Assembly: GCF_018502385.1 (NCBI RefSeq) | Contig: NZ_CP075523.1 | Span: 1,922,001 to 1,986,000, forward strand | Origin: Synechococcus sp. LA31 | GTDB lineage: Bacteria > Cyanobacteriota > Cyanobacteriia > PCC-6307 > Cyanobiaceae | DNA length: 64,000 bases | Direction of reading: 5' to 3' | The notes under the pieces: generated by a model | Database searches by the model: none | The model's input: only the letters and a program-made list of their open reading frames with translations | What the model was told of the DNA's origin: nothing | Translations under genes and position numbers: made by a program | Shown here: piece after piece, positions 8,650-17,646 of the stretch | Layout of the letters: the number at the start of each line of letters is the position of its first letter | Numbering within the stretch: the stretch's first letter is position 1

Positions 8650-9834
8650 TTAAGCGACTTGCGGCGCTGGCGAGAGTCGCTGAGCCAGCAGAGCCACGAC
8701 GATTCCCGCGCAGCAGAGCAGGCCGTACACAACGAGCACCAGGCTTGTGTCGCCCGGCCGCGACAACTGCAAGATCAAACCCGACACCGCTGTCATCAAA
8801 GCGCCGGTCAACGTGCCCACTGAGTTAACCAAGGCTGCAGCGAGAGCTGTTGATCCAGCAGGAGCGGCGTCCTCCGCCATCGGGAAAGCCAAAACAGCAG
8901 TGCCAACGCCCAAACCCAAAACGGCAGCCACCGCAATCACCACGCCCTGCGCCAGCCCCTGGGCGAGAACCAACACACAGAACGCCAGGCTCACAGCCAC
9001 CGCACCGCTCAGGAGCATGGGCGCCCTGCGCTTTGGCACCGAACCGAACCAGCCCGAAAGAACCATGCCCAGCGACATTCCCAGAGAGAGCGAGAAGGAA
9101 GCAGAGATCTTCAAGCCCGTACTCCACTGCTGCAATCCAGAGATCAAGCCGTATTGAGCCAAACCAAAAATCAAACCCCCGCCCCAGGCATAGATCAAGG
9201 CCGCCAGGAGAACCCGACGACGCCCTGAAGCGCTCCAGCGCGCGTTGGGCGACGTCGGGACTGGGAGGGCACGGGGCGCGACCTCGATGCGGCGGGTCAA
9301 CGCGAATGCAGGCAGAACCACCAGCAGGATCAACGCGCCGCTTTGAAACCAAGCAAGCAAACGCCATTGATCAGGCGCCAAAAACAACGGCATCAAGGCA
9401 GCGAGAGACGCACCAACACCCAGCAGGCTGTCGGTGAAACCAATGGCCAAGGCAAAACGTTGCGGTGGCAATGCCCGGTGGGCCAGCAACGCGGAAGCGG
9501 GGAAGGCCACAGCACAGGCCAAGCCCATCCCAGCTCGACTGAGCAATAGACCATAAAAATCACCGCTCAACCCAAAGGCGGAGGTGAGAACAGCGGCCAT
9601 GGCAGCCGACCCAATCAGCCAGCGTTCAGCAACGCCTCGATCCAGGATCCACCCCACAGGGACCTGCATCAAGCCATACGGCAACAAAAAAGCAGCGACG
9701 ACCAACGAAAGGCTGGAAGGCGTGAGTTTGAGTTCTTGGGCAACCGGGTGTTCGAAGTATTGAAAGCTGGTTTCAGCCCAGATCATCCAAACCACAAACA
9801 CCAGGCTGACCAGCCAGAGCAAGCGATAACGCAT
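8650..9834 (-). CDS. major facilitator superfamily transporter
   Basis: 394 residues with about twelve hydrophobic segments. The MFS motif A between helices 2 and 3 is recognisable as GWILDRGVAERW, and the two-fold 6+6 layout has a polar basic loop around residues 180-210. Inner-membrane carrier; substrate unknown. The opening resembles general sugar-phosphate/nitrate-type MFS proteins but nothing decides between them. It sits 17 bases upstream-to-downstream from hisB on the same strand, with carotenoid oxygenase 42 bases downstream, so a shared transcript is possible. Confidence 0.85.
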   Translation of the reverse strand: MRYRLLWLVSLVFVVWMIWAETSFQYFEHPVAQELKLTPSSLSLVVAAFLLPYGLMQVPVGWILDRGVAERWLIGSAAMAAVLTSAFGLSGDFYGLLLSRAGMGLACAVAFPASALLAHRALPPQRFALAIGFTDSLLGVGASLAALMPLFLAPDQWRLLAWFQSGALILLVVLPAFALTRRIEVAPRALPVPTSPNARWSASGRRRVLLAALIYAWGGGLIFGLAQYGLISGLQQWSTGLKISASFSLSLGMSLGMVLSGWFGSVPKRRAPMLLSGAVAVSLAFCVLVLAQGLAQGVVIAVAAVLGLGVGTAVLAFPMAEDAAPAGSTALAAALVNSVGTLTGALMTAVSGLILQLSRPGDTSLVLVVYGLLCCAGIVVALLAQRLSPAPQVA

Positions 9835-9850
9835 GGGAGTTCTTTCGTTC

Positions 9851-10486
9851 TCAGGCCCCGGCTCGCTCGAGCACCCCTTTGCTGCTGGGCACGGCGCCGG
9901 CTCGGCGGGGATCGATCTCAGTGGCCAGGCGCAGCGCCCGGGCGAAGGCCTTGAAGCAAGCCTCCACGATGTGGTGCGAATTCACGCCATCGAGCTGGCG
10001 AATGTGCAGGGTGAGGCCGGAGTTGTTCACCACGGCCACGAAAAACTCTTTCACCAGCTCGGTGTCGTAGCTGCCGATCTTCTGGGCGGGGATCTGCAAA
10101 CCGAAGCTCAGATGCGGGCGGCCGCTGCAATCGAGCGCCACCTGCACCAGCGCTTCATCAAGCGGTGCCAAGAAGTGGCCGAAGCGGTGGATCCCGCGCC
10201 GGTCGCCCAAGGCCTGGGCCAGGGCCTGGCCGATGGCGATGCCCACGTCTTCATTGGTGTGGTGATCATCGATGTGGGTATCACCCACGGCGTTGATCTC
10301 CAGGTCGATCAGCCCATGGCTGCTGATCTGATGGAGCATGTGGTCCAGAAAGGGCACGCCAGTGCTGGCGCTGCAGGCGCCTGTGCCATCGAGGTTCAGC
10401 TTGACGCGCACATCGGTTTCACCGGTGACGCGGTGGATCTCGCCTGTGCGCATGGCTATCCCGCTCTGGGGGCATGGGATCGACAA
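9851..10486 (-). CDS. hisB: imidazoleglycerol-phosphate dehydratase
   Basis: Dehydrates imidazole glycerol phosphate to imidazole acetol phosphate in histidine synthesis. The internal ATG at 10453 ([14 protein letters not shown]) is the better match to the family start, giving 200 residues; the longer reading adds eleven unconserved residues. The manganese-binding repeats are present: [27 protein letters not shown], and [17 protein letters not shown]. This is the monofunctional form usual in cyanobacteria, without the phosphatase domain of the enteric protein. Confidence 0.95.
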   Translation of the reverse strand: MSIPCPQSGIAMRTGEIHRVTGETDVRVKLNLDGTGACSASTGVPFLDHMLHQISSHGLIDLEINAVGDTHIDDHHTNEDVGIAIGQALAQALGDRRGIHRFGHFLAPLDEALVQVALDCSGRPHLSFGLQIPAQKIGSYDTELVKEFFVAVVNNSGLTLHIRQLDGVNSHHIVEACFKAFARALRLATEIDPRRAGAVPSSKGVLERAGA

Positions 10487-10527
10487 ACCTGATCATGCCG
10501 GGGGGATAGGCCACGGAGCGACCTAGG

Positions 10528-10539
10528 GTTCAACTGAAC
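10528..10539. promoter_or_regulatory. 12-base inverted repeat upstream of the Nif11-like gene
   Basis: GTTCAACTGAAC reads GTTCA-AC-TGAAC, a perfect palindromic pair of five-base arms, 15 bases before the ATG of the Nif11-like gene and between it and divergent hisB. The position suits an operator or a hairpin in the leader, but a repeat this short can arise by chance. Confidence 0.25.
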
Positions 10540-10554
10540 TTATCGACGGACCCC

Positions 10555-10719
10555 ATGTCAAAAGCTCAACTTATGGCTTTTCTGGCCAAGGCCGACACCA
10601 ACCCCGCCATCCAGCAGCGCATCGATGCCGCCGCTGATGTGAGCGCCGTGGTGGCCATCGCCCGTGAAGAGGGCTTCCTGTTCTCGGCCGCCAGCCTCTC
10701 CCGTCACCAGCGCGGCTGA
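10555..10719 (+). CDS. short Nif11-like leader peptide protein
   Basis: A 54-residue protein starting MSKAQLMAFLAKADTN. The pattern S-K-x-Q-L-x-x-F-L-x-K, then P-A-I-Q-Q-R-I-D-A-A-A-D, then V-V-A-I-A-R-E-E-G-F is the Nif11-like N-terminal leader domain, found in cyanobacterial RiPP precursors and in stand-alone small proteins. No Gly-Gly cleavage site and no Cys/Ser/Thr-rich core follow: the protein ends eleven residues after the EEGF motif. No LanM-type or other peptide-modifying enzyme is visible in the window. It converges on fabI, with ten bases between the stops. Confidence 0.75.
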   Translation: MSKAQLMAFLAKADTNPAIQQRIDAAADVSAVVAIAREEGFLFSAASLSRHQRG

Positions 10720-10729
10720 AGGCCCGAGC

Positions 10730-11512
10730 TCACATGCCGGTGATGCAGTAGCCGGCATCCACATAGATCACCTGGCCGGTGATGCCGCTCGAGAGCGGGC
10801 TGGCCAGGAAGGCCGCGGTACCGCCCACTTCGTCTTGGGTCACGGTGCGGTGCAGCGGGGCCTTTGCCTCCACGTTGTGGATCATGTCGAGGATGCCACC
10901 GATGGCCGAGCTGGCCAGGGTGCGGATCGGGCCAGCGCTGATGGCGTTCACGCGCACCTGCTTCTCGGCACCCAGCTCAGCGGCCAAATAACGCACGGAG
11001 GCCTCCAGGGCCGCCTTCGCCACGCCCATCACGTTGTAGTTAGGGATGGCACGCTCAGCCCCCAGGTAGCTGAGGGTGATCACGCTGGCGCCCTCGTTGA
11101 ACAGGGGCTTGGCGTAGCGGCAGAGCGGCGCCAACGAGTAGGCGCTCACCTCGAGCGCGCGGCCAAAGCCTTCCGGGGAAATGTTGGAGTAATCGCCCAC
11201 CAGCTCGTCTTTACCGGCATAGGCCAGGCAATGCACGAGCACATCGATGGAGCCCCACTGCTCCTTCACCCGGGAGAACACGGCTTCGATCTGAGCCGGG
11301 TCCTGCACGTTGAGGGGTTCGAACAGGGTGGGGGCCAGGGGAGCGGTGAGGTCGCGCACCTTGCCTTCAAAGCGGCCCTTCTCATCGGGGAGGTAGGTCA
11401 CCCCCAGCTCAGCGCCGGCGGCATGCAGCTGCTGGGCGATGCCCCAGGCGATCGACTTGTTGTTAGCGATGCCGGTGACGAGGGCCTTCTTGCCGCGCAG
11501 GTCGAGGAGCAT
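10730..11512 (-). CDS. fabI: enoyl-[acyl-carrier-protein] reductase (NADH)
   Basis: Reduces trans-2-enoyl-ACP in the last step of each fatty-acid elongation cycle. 260 residues from the ATG at 11512, chosen because MLLDLRGKKALVTGIANNKSIAWG is the standard start; the open frame upstream overlaps the divergent gene and is not conserved. The NAD-binding region, the SDR-type catalytic pair Y-x6-K (YNVMGVAK) and the C-terminal GQVIYVDAGYCITGM are all present. Full length for the family. Nothing suggests regulation beyond the 88 bases shared with the divergent photolyase-like gene. Confidence 0.96.
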   Translation of the reverse strand: MLLDLRGKKALVTGIANNKSIAWGIAQQLHAAGAELGVTYLPDEKGRFEGKVRDLTAPLAPTLFEPLNVQDPAQIEAVFSRVKEQWGSIDVLVHCLAYAGKDELVGDYSNISPEGFGRALEVSAYSLAPLCRYAKPLFNEGASVITLSYLGAERAIPNYNVMGVAKAALEASVRYLAAELGAEKQVRVNAISAGPIRTLASSAIGGILDMIHNVEAKAPLHRTVTQDEVGGTAAFLASPLSSGITGQVIYVDAGYCITGM

Positions 11513-11600
11513 GGATCGGGCGCTTGCGATCGGGGGATTCTCCCCCAGCCACGGCCACCGGCCCCAAGCGGCAGGATCGGCGCCTGGATTGCTCCACCCC

Positions 11601-12533
11601 GTGGCCACCGATTCCCTTAGCGGCGCACCGCTCAGCTGGCCCGAGCAGCCAGGCGAGCTGCCGCGCCAGTTCGAGAGCCGCCAGGCGCTTGAGGCCGAGC
11701 TGCAACGCCTCTTCCCAAAAGCCGAGGGCAACCTCAGTTCGATCCGCGGCGGCCGACGCCAAGCCGAGCAGCTGCTGGGCCGCATCCAGCCGGCGCGGTA
11801 CGCCAAGGGGCGCAACTTCCTCGATGGCCCAGTTACGCGCCTCTCGCCCTACATCCGCCACGGGGCGCTGAGCCTGGCGGAGGTGCGCGATGCCGTGTTC
11901 GCGAAGCTGCGCTCCCGCACAGACGGCGAAAAGCTGATCAATGAGCTCGGCTGGCGCGACTACTGGCAGCGCCTCTGGCAGCAGCTGGGCAATGAGATCT
12001 GGCGCGATCAAGAAGAGCTCAAAACCGGCCACCATCCCGGCGCCTACAGCCCTGAGCTTCCCGCCGACACCGCCGAAGGCCGCACCGGGCTGGCCTGCAT
12101 GGATGGCTTCATCGCCGAGCTCCACAGCACGGGCTGGCTGCACAACCACGCCCGCATGTGGCTGGCGGCCTATCTGGTGCATTGGCGCCGCATCCGCTGG
12201 CAGGCCGGTGCCCAATGGTTTCTGCGCCACCTGCTCGATGGCGACCCCGCCAGCAACAACCTCAGCTGGCAGTGGGTGGCCAGCAGCTTCAGCCACAAGC
12301 CCTACTTCTTCAATCGCGCCAACCTCGAGCGCTACAGCAATGGCAGCTACTGCCGCCGCTGTCCCCTGAGCGAGCAGGGCTGCCCGTTCGAGGCCAGCTA
12401 CGAGCAGCTGGAGGCCGAGCTGTTCAAACCGATACCGAGCGTGCGCGCGGTGGAGAACAACAACCGCCAACGCAACAACCCGCGGCCATCCGGTGGCAAC
12501 GCCGCCCTGAGCCGTCCCAGCCGTCGCCCATAG
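11601..12533 (+). CDS. photolyase/cryptochrome FAD-binding domain as a separate protein
   Basis: About 310 residues from GTG 11601 (an ATG at 11511 is also in frame but overlaps the fabI start). The whole protein corresponds to the helical FAD domain of photolyases; the N-terminal alpha/beta antenna domain is absent. Shared with the full-length photolyase in this window are the WLHNHARM, LxxxDGDPASNNLSWQWVASS and HKPYFFN stretches, which line the flavin site. An extra Cys251-x2-Cys254-x6-Cys261 motif (YCRRCPLSEQGCPF) lies near the C-terminus. Six bases downstream comes a small gene resembling the missing antenna domain. DNA repair or light sensing is inferred. Confidence 0.85.
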   Translation: MATDSLSGAPLSWPEQPGELPRQFESRQALEAELQRLFPKAEGNLSSIRGGRRQAEQLLGRIQPARYAKGRNFLDGPVTRLSPYIRHGALSLAEVRDAVFAKLRSRTDGEKLINELGWRDYWQRLWQQLGNEIWRDQEELKTGHHPGAYSPELPADTAEGRTGLACMDGFIAELHSTGWLHNHARMWLAAYLVHWRRIRWQAGAQWFLRHLLDGDPASNNLSWQWVASSFSHKPYFFNRANLERYSNGSYCRRCPLSEQGCPFEASYEQLEAELFKPIPSVRAVENNNRQRNNPRPSGGNAALSRPSRRP

Positions 12534-12539
12534 CCCCCG

Positions 12540-13010
12540 ATGCAGCACCCCATCCTCTGGATTCACGGCGAGGCCCTCGGCCCCGCCAATCCCGCCCTGC
12601 AGGCCTACCCCGACCGGCCGGCGGTGTTTGTGTTCGACACAGAACTCCTGGCGGGCCGCAGCCCCACCACCGGCGATCCCGCGAGCACGCCGCAACCGGT
12701 GAGCCTCAAGCGCATCGGCTTCCTCTACGAGTGCCTGCTGGAGCTGCCGGTGAGCCTGCGCAAGGGCGATGTGACCACCGAGGTGCTCGCCTTCGCCCGG
12801 TTCCATGGCGCCGATGGCATCGTGACCAGCGCTGGCACCGACCCACGGGTGGCGGCGATCTGCGCAGCCCTGGAGCAGGAGCTCCCGGTGCAGGTGCTGG
12901 AGCCCCGGCCCTTTGTGGCGCTGGAAGACCGGGTGGATCTGGGGCGCTTCAGCCGCTATTGGCGCCGCGCCGAACGGGAGGTGTGGGCCGACTGGAGCCC
13001 GCAGCAGTAG
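12540..13010 (+). CDS. stand-alone photolyase-type N-terminal alpha/beta domain
   Basis: 156 residues. Read beside the complete photolyase of this window it aligns in order: ILWIHGEALGPANPAL with WLFWHRRDLRLADNLGL, AVFVFDTELL with GVFVLDPVIL, RIGFLYECLLEL with RVWFLLESLREL, then GDVTTEVLAFARFHGADGI and DPRVAAICAALE with the equivalent GD- and DRRVAAALQ-containing stretches. This is the Rossmann-like antenna domain that binds MTHF or a deazaflavin in photolyases, although the RRDLRL motif is not kept. It follows the FAD-domain gene by six bases, with no clear ribosome site, so coupled translation is likely. Usual annotation would be hypothetical. Confidence 0.7.
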   Translation: MQHPILWIHGEALGPANPALQAYPDRPAVFVFDTELLAGRSPTTGDPASTPQPVSLKRIGFLYECLLELPVSLRKGDVTTEVLAFARFHGADGIVTSAGTDPRVAAICAALEQELPVQVLEPRPFVALEDRVDLGRFSRYWRRAEREVWADWSPQQ

Positions 13011-13022
13011 GGCTGCCGCAGC

Positions 13023-13577
13023 TCAGGAAGCCGGTGGAGCCCCGTTCATCAGCTCCTCTTCCTGCTGGCGCACCTCATAGGGGGAGGGCAGCAGGTCGTG
13101 CTCTTCCACCAGGGGGAAGGTCTGCACCGTCACATCGGCGGGCTTGCGGGGCGGTTCGCTCCACTGCCACTGGGCCTTGGGGGCGCGGGCTTTGCACAAC
13201 GCCTCCAGCTCGCTCTTCAGCATCCGCTGCACGTCTTTGCGGGCCACGGCCTCAAAAAATTCAGCGCGGGTGGCCAAGCCAGAGCTGAAGGGAGCGCTGC
13301 CGTTGCCGTTGAACAGCCGAGCGGGATCCGCCAACCAGCGCGGCCGGCAGACACCCTCCTGGCTGGTGTCGGTTTCCAGCCAGATGTGCAGGCCGTATCC
13401 GTCGGGCTGGCTCACCACGGCCAGGCCGTCGTGGGGCTGGTTGCGCTGCAGGGGATAGAGCGCCCAGCTGGCGCTGCGATGGGCGGGTACACAGCCCACC
13501 AGGGCGGCCGTGAGCAGAAGGCCACTCCAGCAGCGAGGGCGATGCAGCGCAGATCGAAGCAAGGCCAGCCGAGACAC
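13023..13577 (-). CDS. putative lipoprotein, unknown function
   Basis: 184 residues from a GTG at 13577 (an in-frame ATG at 13619 would add fourteen residues and overlap the divergent gene). The N-terminus has basic residues, then the hydrophobic LLLTAALVGC, a fair lipobox, so the mature protein probably starts at the cysteine and is membrane-anchored outside the cytoplasm. The rest contains HIWLETDTSQEGVCRPRW and an EFFEAVARKDVQRMLKSELEAL helix. I recognise no family. It is convergent with the antenna-domain gene. Confidence 0.6.
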   Translation of the reverse strand: MSRLALLRSALHRPRCWSGLLLTAALVGCVPAHRSASWALYPLQRNQPHDGLAVVSQPDGYGLHIWLETDTSQEGVCRPRWLADPARLFNGNGSAPFSSGLATRAEFFEAVARKDVQRMLKSELEALCKARAPKAQWQWSEPPRKPADVTVQTFPLVEEHDLLPSPYEVRQQEEELMNGAPPAS

Positions 13578-13617
13578 AATCGGCGCATCCTGCCCCAACT
13601 CCGCCAGAGCCGCCGCC

Positions 13618-14217
13618 ATGGTGCTGACCCCCTCCACGATGCTGCCGCTCGGCACAGCGCTGCCCGCCTTCACGCTCGAGCAGATCTGGGGCGCCCAGGG
13701 GCCCGTGGGCAGCGGCGAGAGCGGCGAACCCTGGAGCACTAACGCCTTAGCCGCTAAGCCGGTGCTGGTGCTGTTTCTCTGCGCCCACTGCCCCTTCGTG
13801 AAGCACATCGAGCCGGAGCTAACCCGGCTGGAGCGCGATTACGGCAGCCGCGTTCAGATCGTGGCGATCTCCAGCAACAGCACCCGCACCCACCCGCAAG
13901 ACGGCCCCGCCGGTCTGCAAGAGCAGGCCAGGCATCACGGATGGAGCTTCCCCTATCTCTTCGATGCCAGCCAAGCGGTGGCCCGTGCTTTCCATGCCGC
14001 CTGCACGCCCGATCTCTATCTGTTTGATCACCAGCATCACCTGGTGTATCGGGGCCAGCTGGATGCCAGCCGCCCCGGCAACGATCAGCCCCTCGATGGC
14101 CGCGATCTGCGCGGAGCCATCGAAGCTCTGCTGGCCGGAAAGCCCGTGAGCCCTGAGCAGAAACCCTCCATCGGCTGCAACATCAAGTGGCACCCCGAGG
14201 CCACTGCGGATCGGTGA
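13618..14217 (+). CDS. thioredoxin-like (AhpC/TSA-type) protein
   Basis: 199 residues from ATG 13618 (ATG 13639 is an alternative). Thioredoxin fold of the peroxiredoxin-like subgroup: LVLFLCAHCPFVKHIEPEL carries a CAHC pair in the thioredoxin CxxC position, followed by VQIVAISSNS, the cis-Pro region ACTPDLYLFD and VYRGQLDASRP. No signal peptide, so probably cytosolic. Cyanobacterial homologues with a C-x-x-C-P-F-V motif are mostly uncharacterised redox proteins. It ends 28 bases before the aminotransferase gene on the same strand. Confidence 0.85.
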   Translation: MVLTPSTMLPLGTALPAFTLEQIWGAQGPVGSGESGEPWSTNALAAKPVLVLFLCAHCPFVKHIEPELTRLERDYGSRVQIVAISSNSTRTHPQDGPAGLQEQARHHGWSFPYLFDASQAVARAFHAACTPDLYLFDHQHHLVYRGQLDASRPGNDQPLDGRDLRGAIEALLAGKPVSPEQKPSIGCNIKWHPEATADR

Positions 14218-14245
14218 TCCGAACAGGGGCCTTAAGGTTGCCTTT

Positions 14246-15466
<1,221 letters not shown>

Positions 15467-15490
15467 ACGTTGCCGATTGAAGCGTGCTGA

Positions 15491-17020
15491 TCAGCCAGCG
15501 GGCTTGGGCAGGGCCGCGTACAACGCCTTGAAGCGCGCCTGCTGCTGCTTGTGGCTCACCAGCTGGGCTGGATAACCGCGCCGCTCCATCGGTGCGATCT
15601 CACCGCTGAGCAGGTCTTTGGTGTTCACGTGGCGCAGCTCCGGCAGCCAGTGACGGATGTAGGCGCCGGTGGAGTCGAACTTGCTGGCCTGGGTGGCGGG
15701 ATTGAAGATGCGCAGCGGCTTGGGATCCATGCCGCTGCTGGCACTCCACTGCCAGCCCCCGTTGTTCGCCGCCAGATCGCCATCCACCAGACGCTGCATG
15801 AAGGCGGTTTCGCCCCAGCGCCAGTCGCAGATCAGATCCTTCACCAGATAGGAGGCCACGATCATGCGGCAACGGTTGTGCATCCAACCGCTCTCATTGA
15901 GCTGGCGCATCGCCGCATCGATGATCGGCATGCCCGTGAGGCCCTCGCACCAGGCTTCGTAATGGCCCTGGTGGTTGTTCCACGGGAACTGCCGCCACTG
16001 GGGCCGGTAGGGCCCCTCCGCCAACTCAGGGAAGTGAAACAGCGCCTGTTGATAAAACTCGCGCCAGGCCAGCTCCTGCTCCCACACCCCGATCGAGGCG
16101 ATGGCTTCTTCGGCGCCGCCTAAGGCTTCCGCCACCTGGCGGGCCTGCTGGGCCGCGGCCCAGGCCTGGCGCGGGCTGAGGGTGCCGAACTTGAGCGCCG
16201 CACTCAACCCTGAGGTGCCGGCCTCACCCGGCATGTTGCGGCCCGGTTCGTAGCCGAACAAGGGAATGCGGCTGCTGGATGCACCACCGCCGTCACAGAA
16301 GGCCTGCAGCTGGTCCAAAGCGGCGGCTTCTCCAGGCCGGCATGGGCACAAGTCCGACCCCTCAAATGCATGGCCCAGCTCCTCCAGTGTGGGGAGGTTG
16401 TCGCGCAGCGGCAGCTGCGCCCACAGCGCTGAGCGCGGTTCCGGCAAGGCCTCTGGATCCAGATCCACCAGGCCAGCCGGCGCTGCCACGGGCTCCACGC
16501 CACCGCTGAGAGCGAAGCCCGCCGCAGCCTTGCGCTCCACCTGACCGCGCCAATTGCGCAGGAAGGGGCCATAGACGCGATAGGGATCGCCGCCGCCTGT
16601 TTTCAGCGCCTCCGGCGCCACCAGCAGCTGATCCCAATCCACGAGCACCTTGCGGCCGGCCGCCTGCAAGGCCGCCGCCACGCGCCGATCACGGGCACGG
16701 CCATAGGGCTCCACGTCCCGGTTCCAGGCCACAACCGGCGCCGCCAGCGCTTCGGCCAGCTGAGGCAGGAGCTGCTCAGGATCCCCCTCCAACACCAGCA
16801 AGCGGCTGCCCGCATCGCGCCAGCGCTGCTGCAACTCCCGCAGGCTTTCCAGGAGAAACCACACCCGCGCCGGCGCCATATCGGGGGCACCGAGGATGAC
16901 GGGATCGAGCACAAACACGCCCGTCACCGCCGGAGTGGCAGCAGCCACTGTGGCCAGGCCCAGGTTGTCGGCCAGGCGCAGATCGCGCCGATGCCAGAAC
17001 AACCAGCGTTCCGCGCTCAT
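15491..17020 (-). CDS. phrA: deoxyribodipyrimidine photolyase, full length
   Basis: 509 residues with both photolyase domains. The N-terminal antenna domain opens LFWHRRDLRLADN (about residues 7-19), and the helical FAD domain carries the WMHNRCRMIVASYLVKDL, VDGDLAANNGGWQWSAS and IFNPATQASKFD signatures. It repairs cyclobutane pyrimidine dimers with blue/near-UV light using reduced FAD. Family size is normal. Its ATG overlaps the stop of the upstream Nudix gene (ATGA), so the two are co-translated. It is the in-window reference for recognising the split photolyase at 11.6-13.0 kb. Confidence 0.96.
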   Translation of the reverse strand: MSAERWLFWHRRDLRLADNLGLATVAAATPAVTGVFVLDPVILGAPDMAPARVWFLLESLRELQQRWRDAGSRLLVLEGDPEQLLPQLAEALAAPVVAWNRDVEPYGRARDRRVAAALQAAGRKVLVDWDQLLVAPEALKTGGGDPYRVYGPFLRNWRGQVERKAAAGFALSGGVEPVAAPAGLVDLDPEALPEPRSALWAQLPLRDNLPTLEELGHAFEGSDLCPCRPGEAAALDQLQAFCDGGGASSSRIPLFGYEPGRNMPGEAGTSGLSAALKFGTLSPRQAWAAAQQARQVAEALGGAEEAIASIGVWEQELAWREFYQQALFHFPELAEGPYRPQWRQFPWNNHQGHYEAWCEGLTGMPIIDAAMRQLNESGWMHNRCRMIVASYLVKDLICDWRWGETAFMQRLVDGDLAANNGGWQWSASSGMDPKPLRIFNPATQASKFDSTGAYIRHWLPELRHVNTKDLLSGEIAPMERRGYPAQLVSHKQQQARFKALYAALPKPAG

Positions 17021-17580
17021 ACCAATCCGAGCAGCTGCTTGGCCCGGAACCAGGCGGTGATGCTCTTGCCATCGAGGTATTCATCACCGCTGGCGATGGC
17101 AGCGTCCAGCTCGGCAGGGGTCATCAACACCACTTCGAGATCTTCGTCGTCGTCGCCGGCAGGGCGCTCGCTCAGCTCCGTGAGGTCGCGGGCCAGGAAG
17201 AGGTGAATCACCTCATCGGAATAGCCGGGGCAGGGCAGCATCGCCCCAAGCGCATCCCAGCGCGCAGCGCTGTAACCCGCCTCCTCTTGCAGTTCCCGCT
17301 GCATCGTGGAGAGGGGTGTTTCGCCCGGGTCCAGGGTGCCGGCGGGAAACTCCAGCAAGCGCGTGGCCACTGCAAAGCGGTATTGGCGCAGCACCACCAC
17401 CCGGCCATCGGCAAGCACCGGCACCGCCAACGAGGCACCGGGGTGCTTGATCACACCGAAGCTGCCCTCCACGCCCATTGGCAGCTGCACGCGGTTGATC
17501 TCGAAGCGCAGCTTGCGGGCATCAAGGCTGGCGGTGGTCTCCAGATGGCGCGCAGGCTCTGGAGCTGGCAGTGGCGCCAT
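17017..17580 (-). CDS. Nudix hydrolase (ADP-ribose pyrophosphatase-like)
   Basis: 187 residues from ATG 17580 (MAPLPAPEP); the frame remains open to 17628 without conserved sequence. The Nudix box is complete as GTLDPGETPLSTMQRELQEEAGY (positions G-x5-E-x7-R-E-x2-E-E-x-G). The preceding VLRQYRFAVATRLLEFPAG is typical of ADP-sugar pyrophosphatases (NudF type), which hydrolyse ADP-ribose and related compounds. Coupled by four-base overlap to phrA downstream and 66 bases from folK upstream. Substrate assignment is tentative. Confidence 0.88.
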   Translation of the reverse strand: MAPLPAPEPARHLETTASLDARKLRFEINRVQLPMGVEGSFGVIKHPGASLAVPVLADGRVVVLRQYRFAVATRLLEFPAGTLDPGETPLSTMQRELQEEAGYSAARWDALGAMLPCPGYSDEVIHLFLARDLTELSERPAGDDDEDLEVVLMTPAELDAAIASGDEYLDGKSITAWFRAKQLLGLV

Positions 17581-17646
17581 GGCGTGCGAGTGGAATGCAA
17601 TGGAGCCAGCTTCGCAGGCCCCATCCACGTGGTGCAGCGCAGCGGC

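Noticed and set aside
7912-8823. 303-residue plus-strand open frame opposite the carotenoid oxygenase
   Set aside because: Antisense shadow of a gene whose iron-binding histidines are all present.
10730-11815. Longer fabI reading (361 residues)
   Set aside because: The first hundred residues lie opposite the FAD-domain gene and are unlike any FabI N-terminus; ATG 11512 gives the canonical protein.
11463-12806. 447-residue minus-strand open frame opposite the split photolyase genes
   Set aside because: The plus-strand products have recognisable photolyase domains; this frame has none and ends inside fabI.
11510-13620. Divergent genes apparently sharing a CATG start (11510-11513 and 13617-13620)
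   Set aside because: CATG is its own reverse complement, so any ATG preceded by C gives a second ATG on the other strand. More likely starts exist for one gene of each pair (11601 and 13577).
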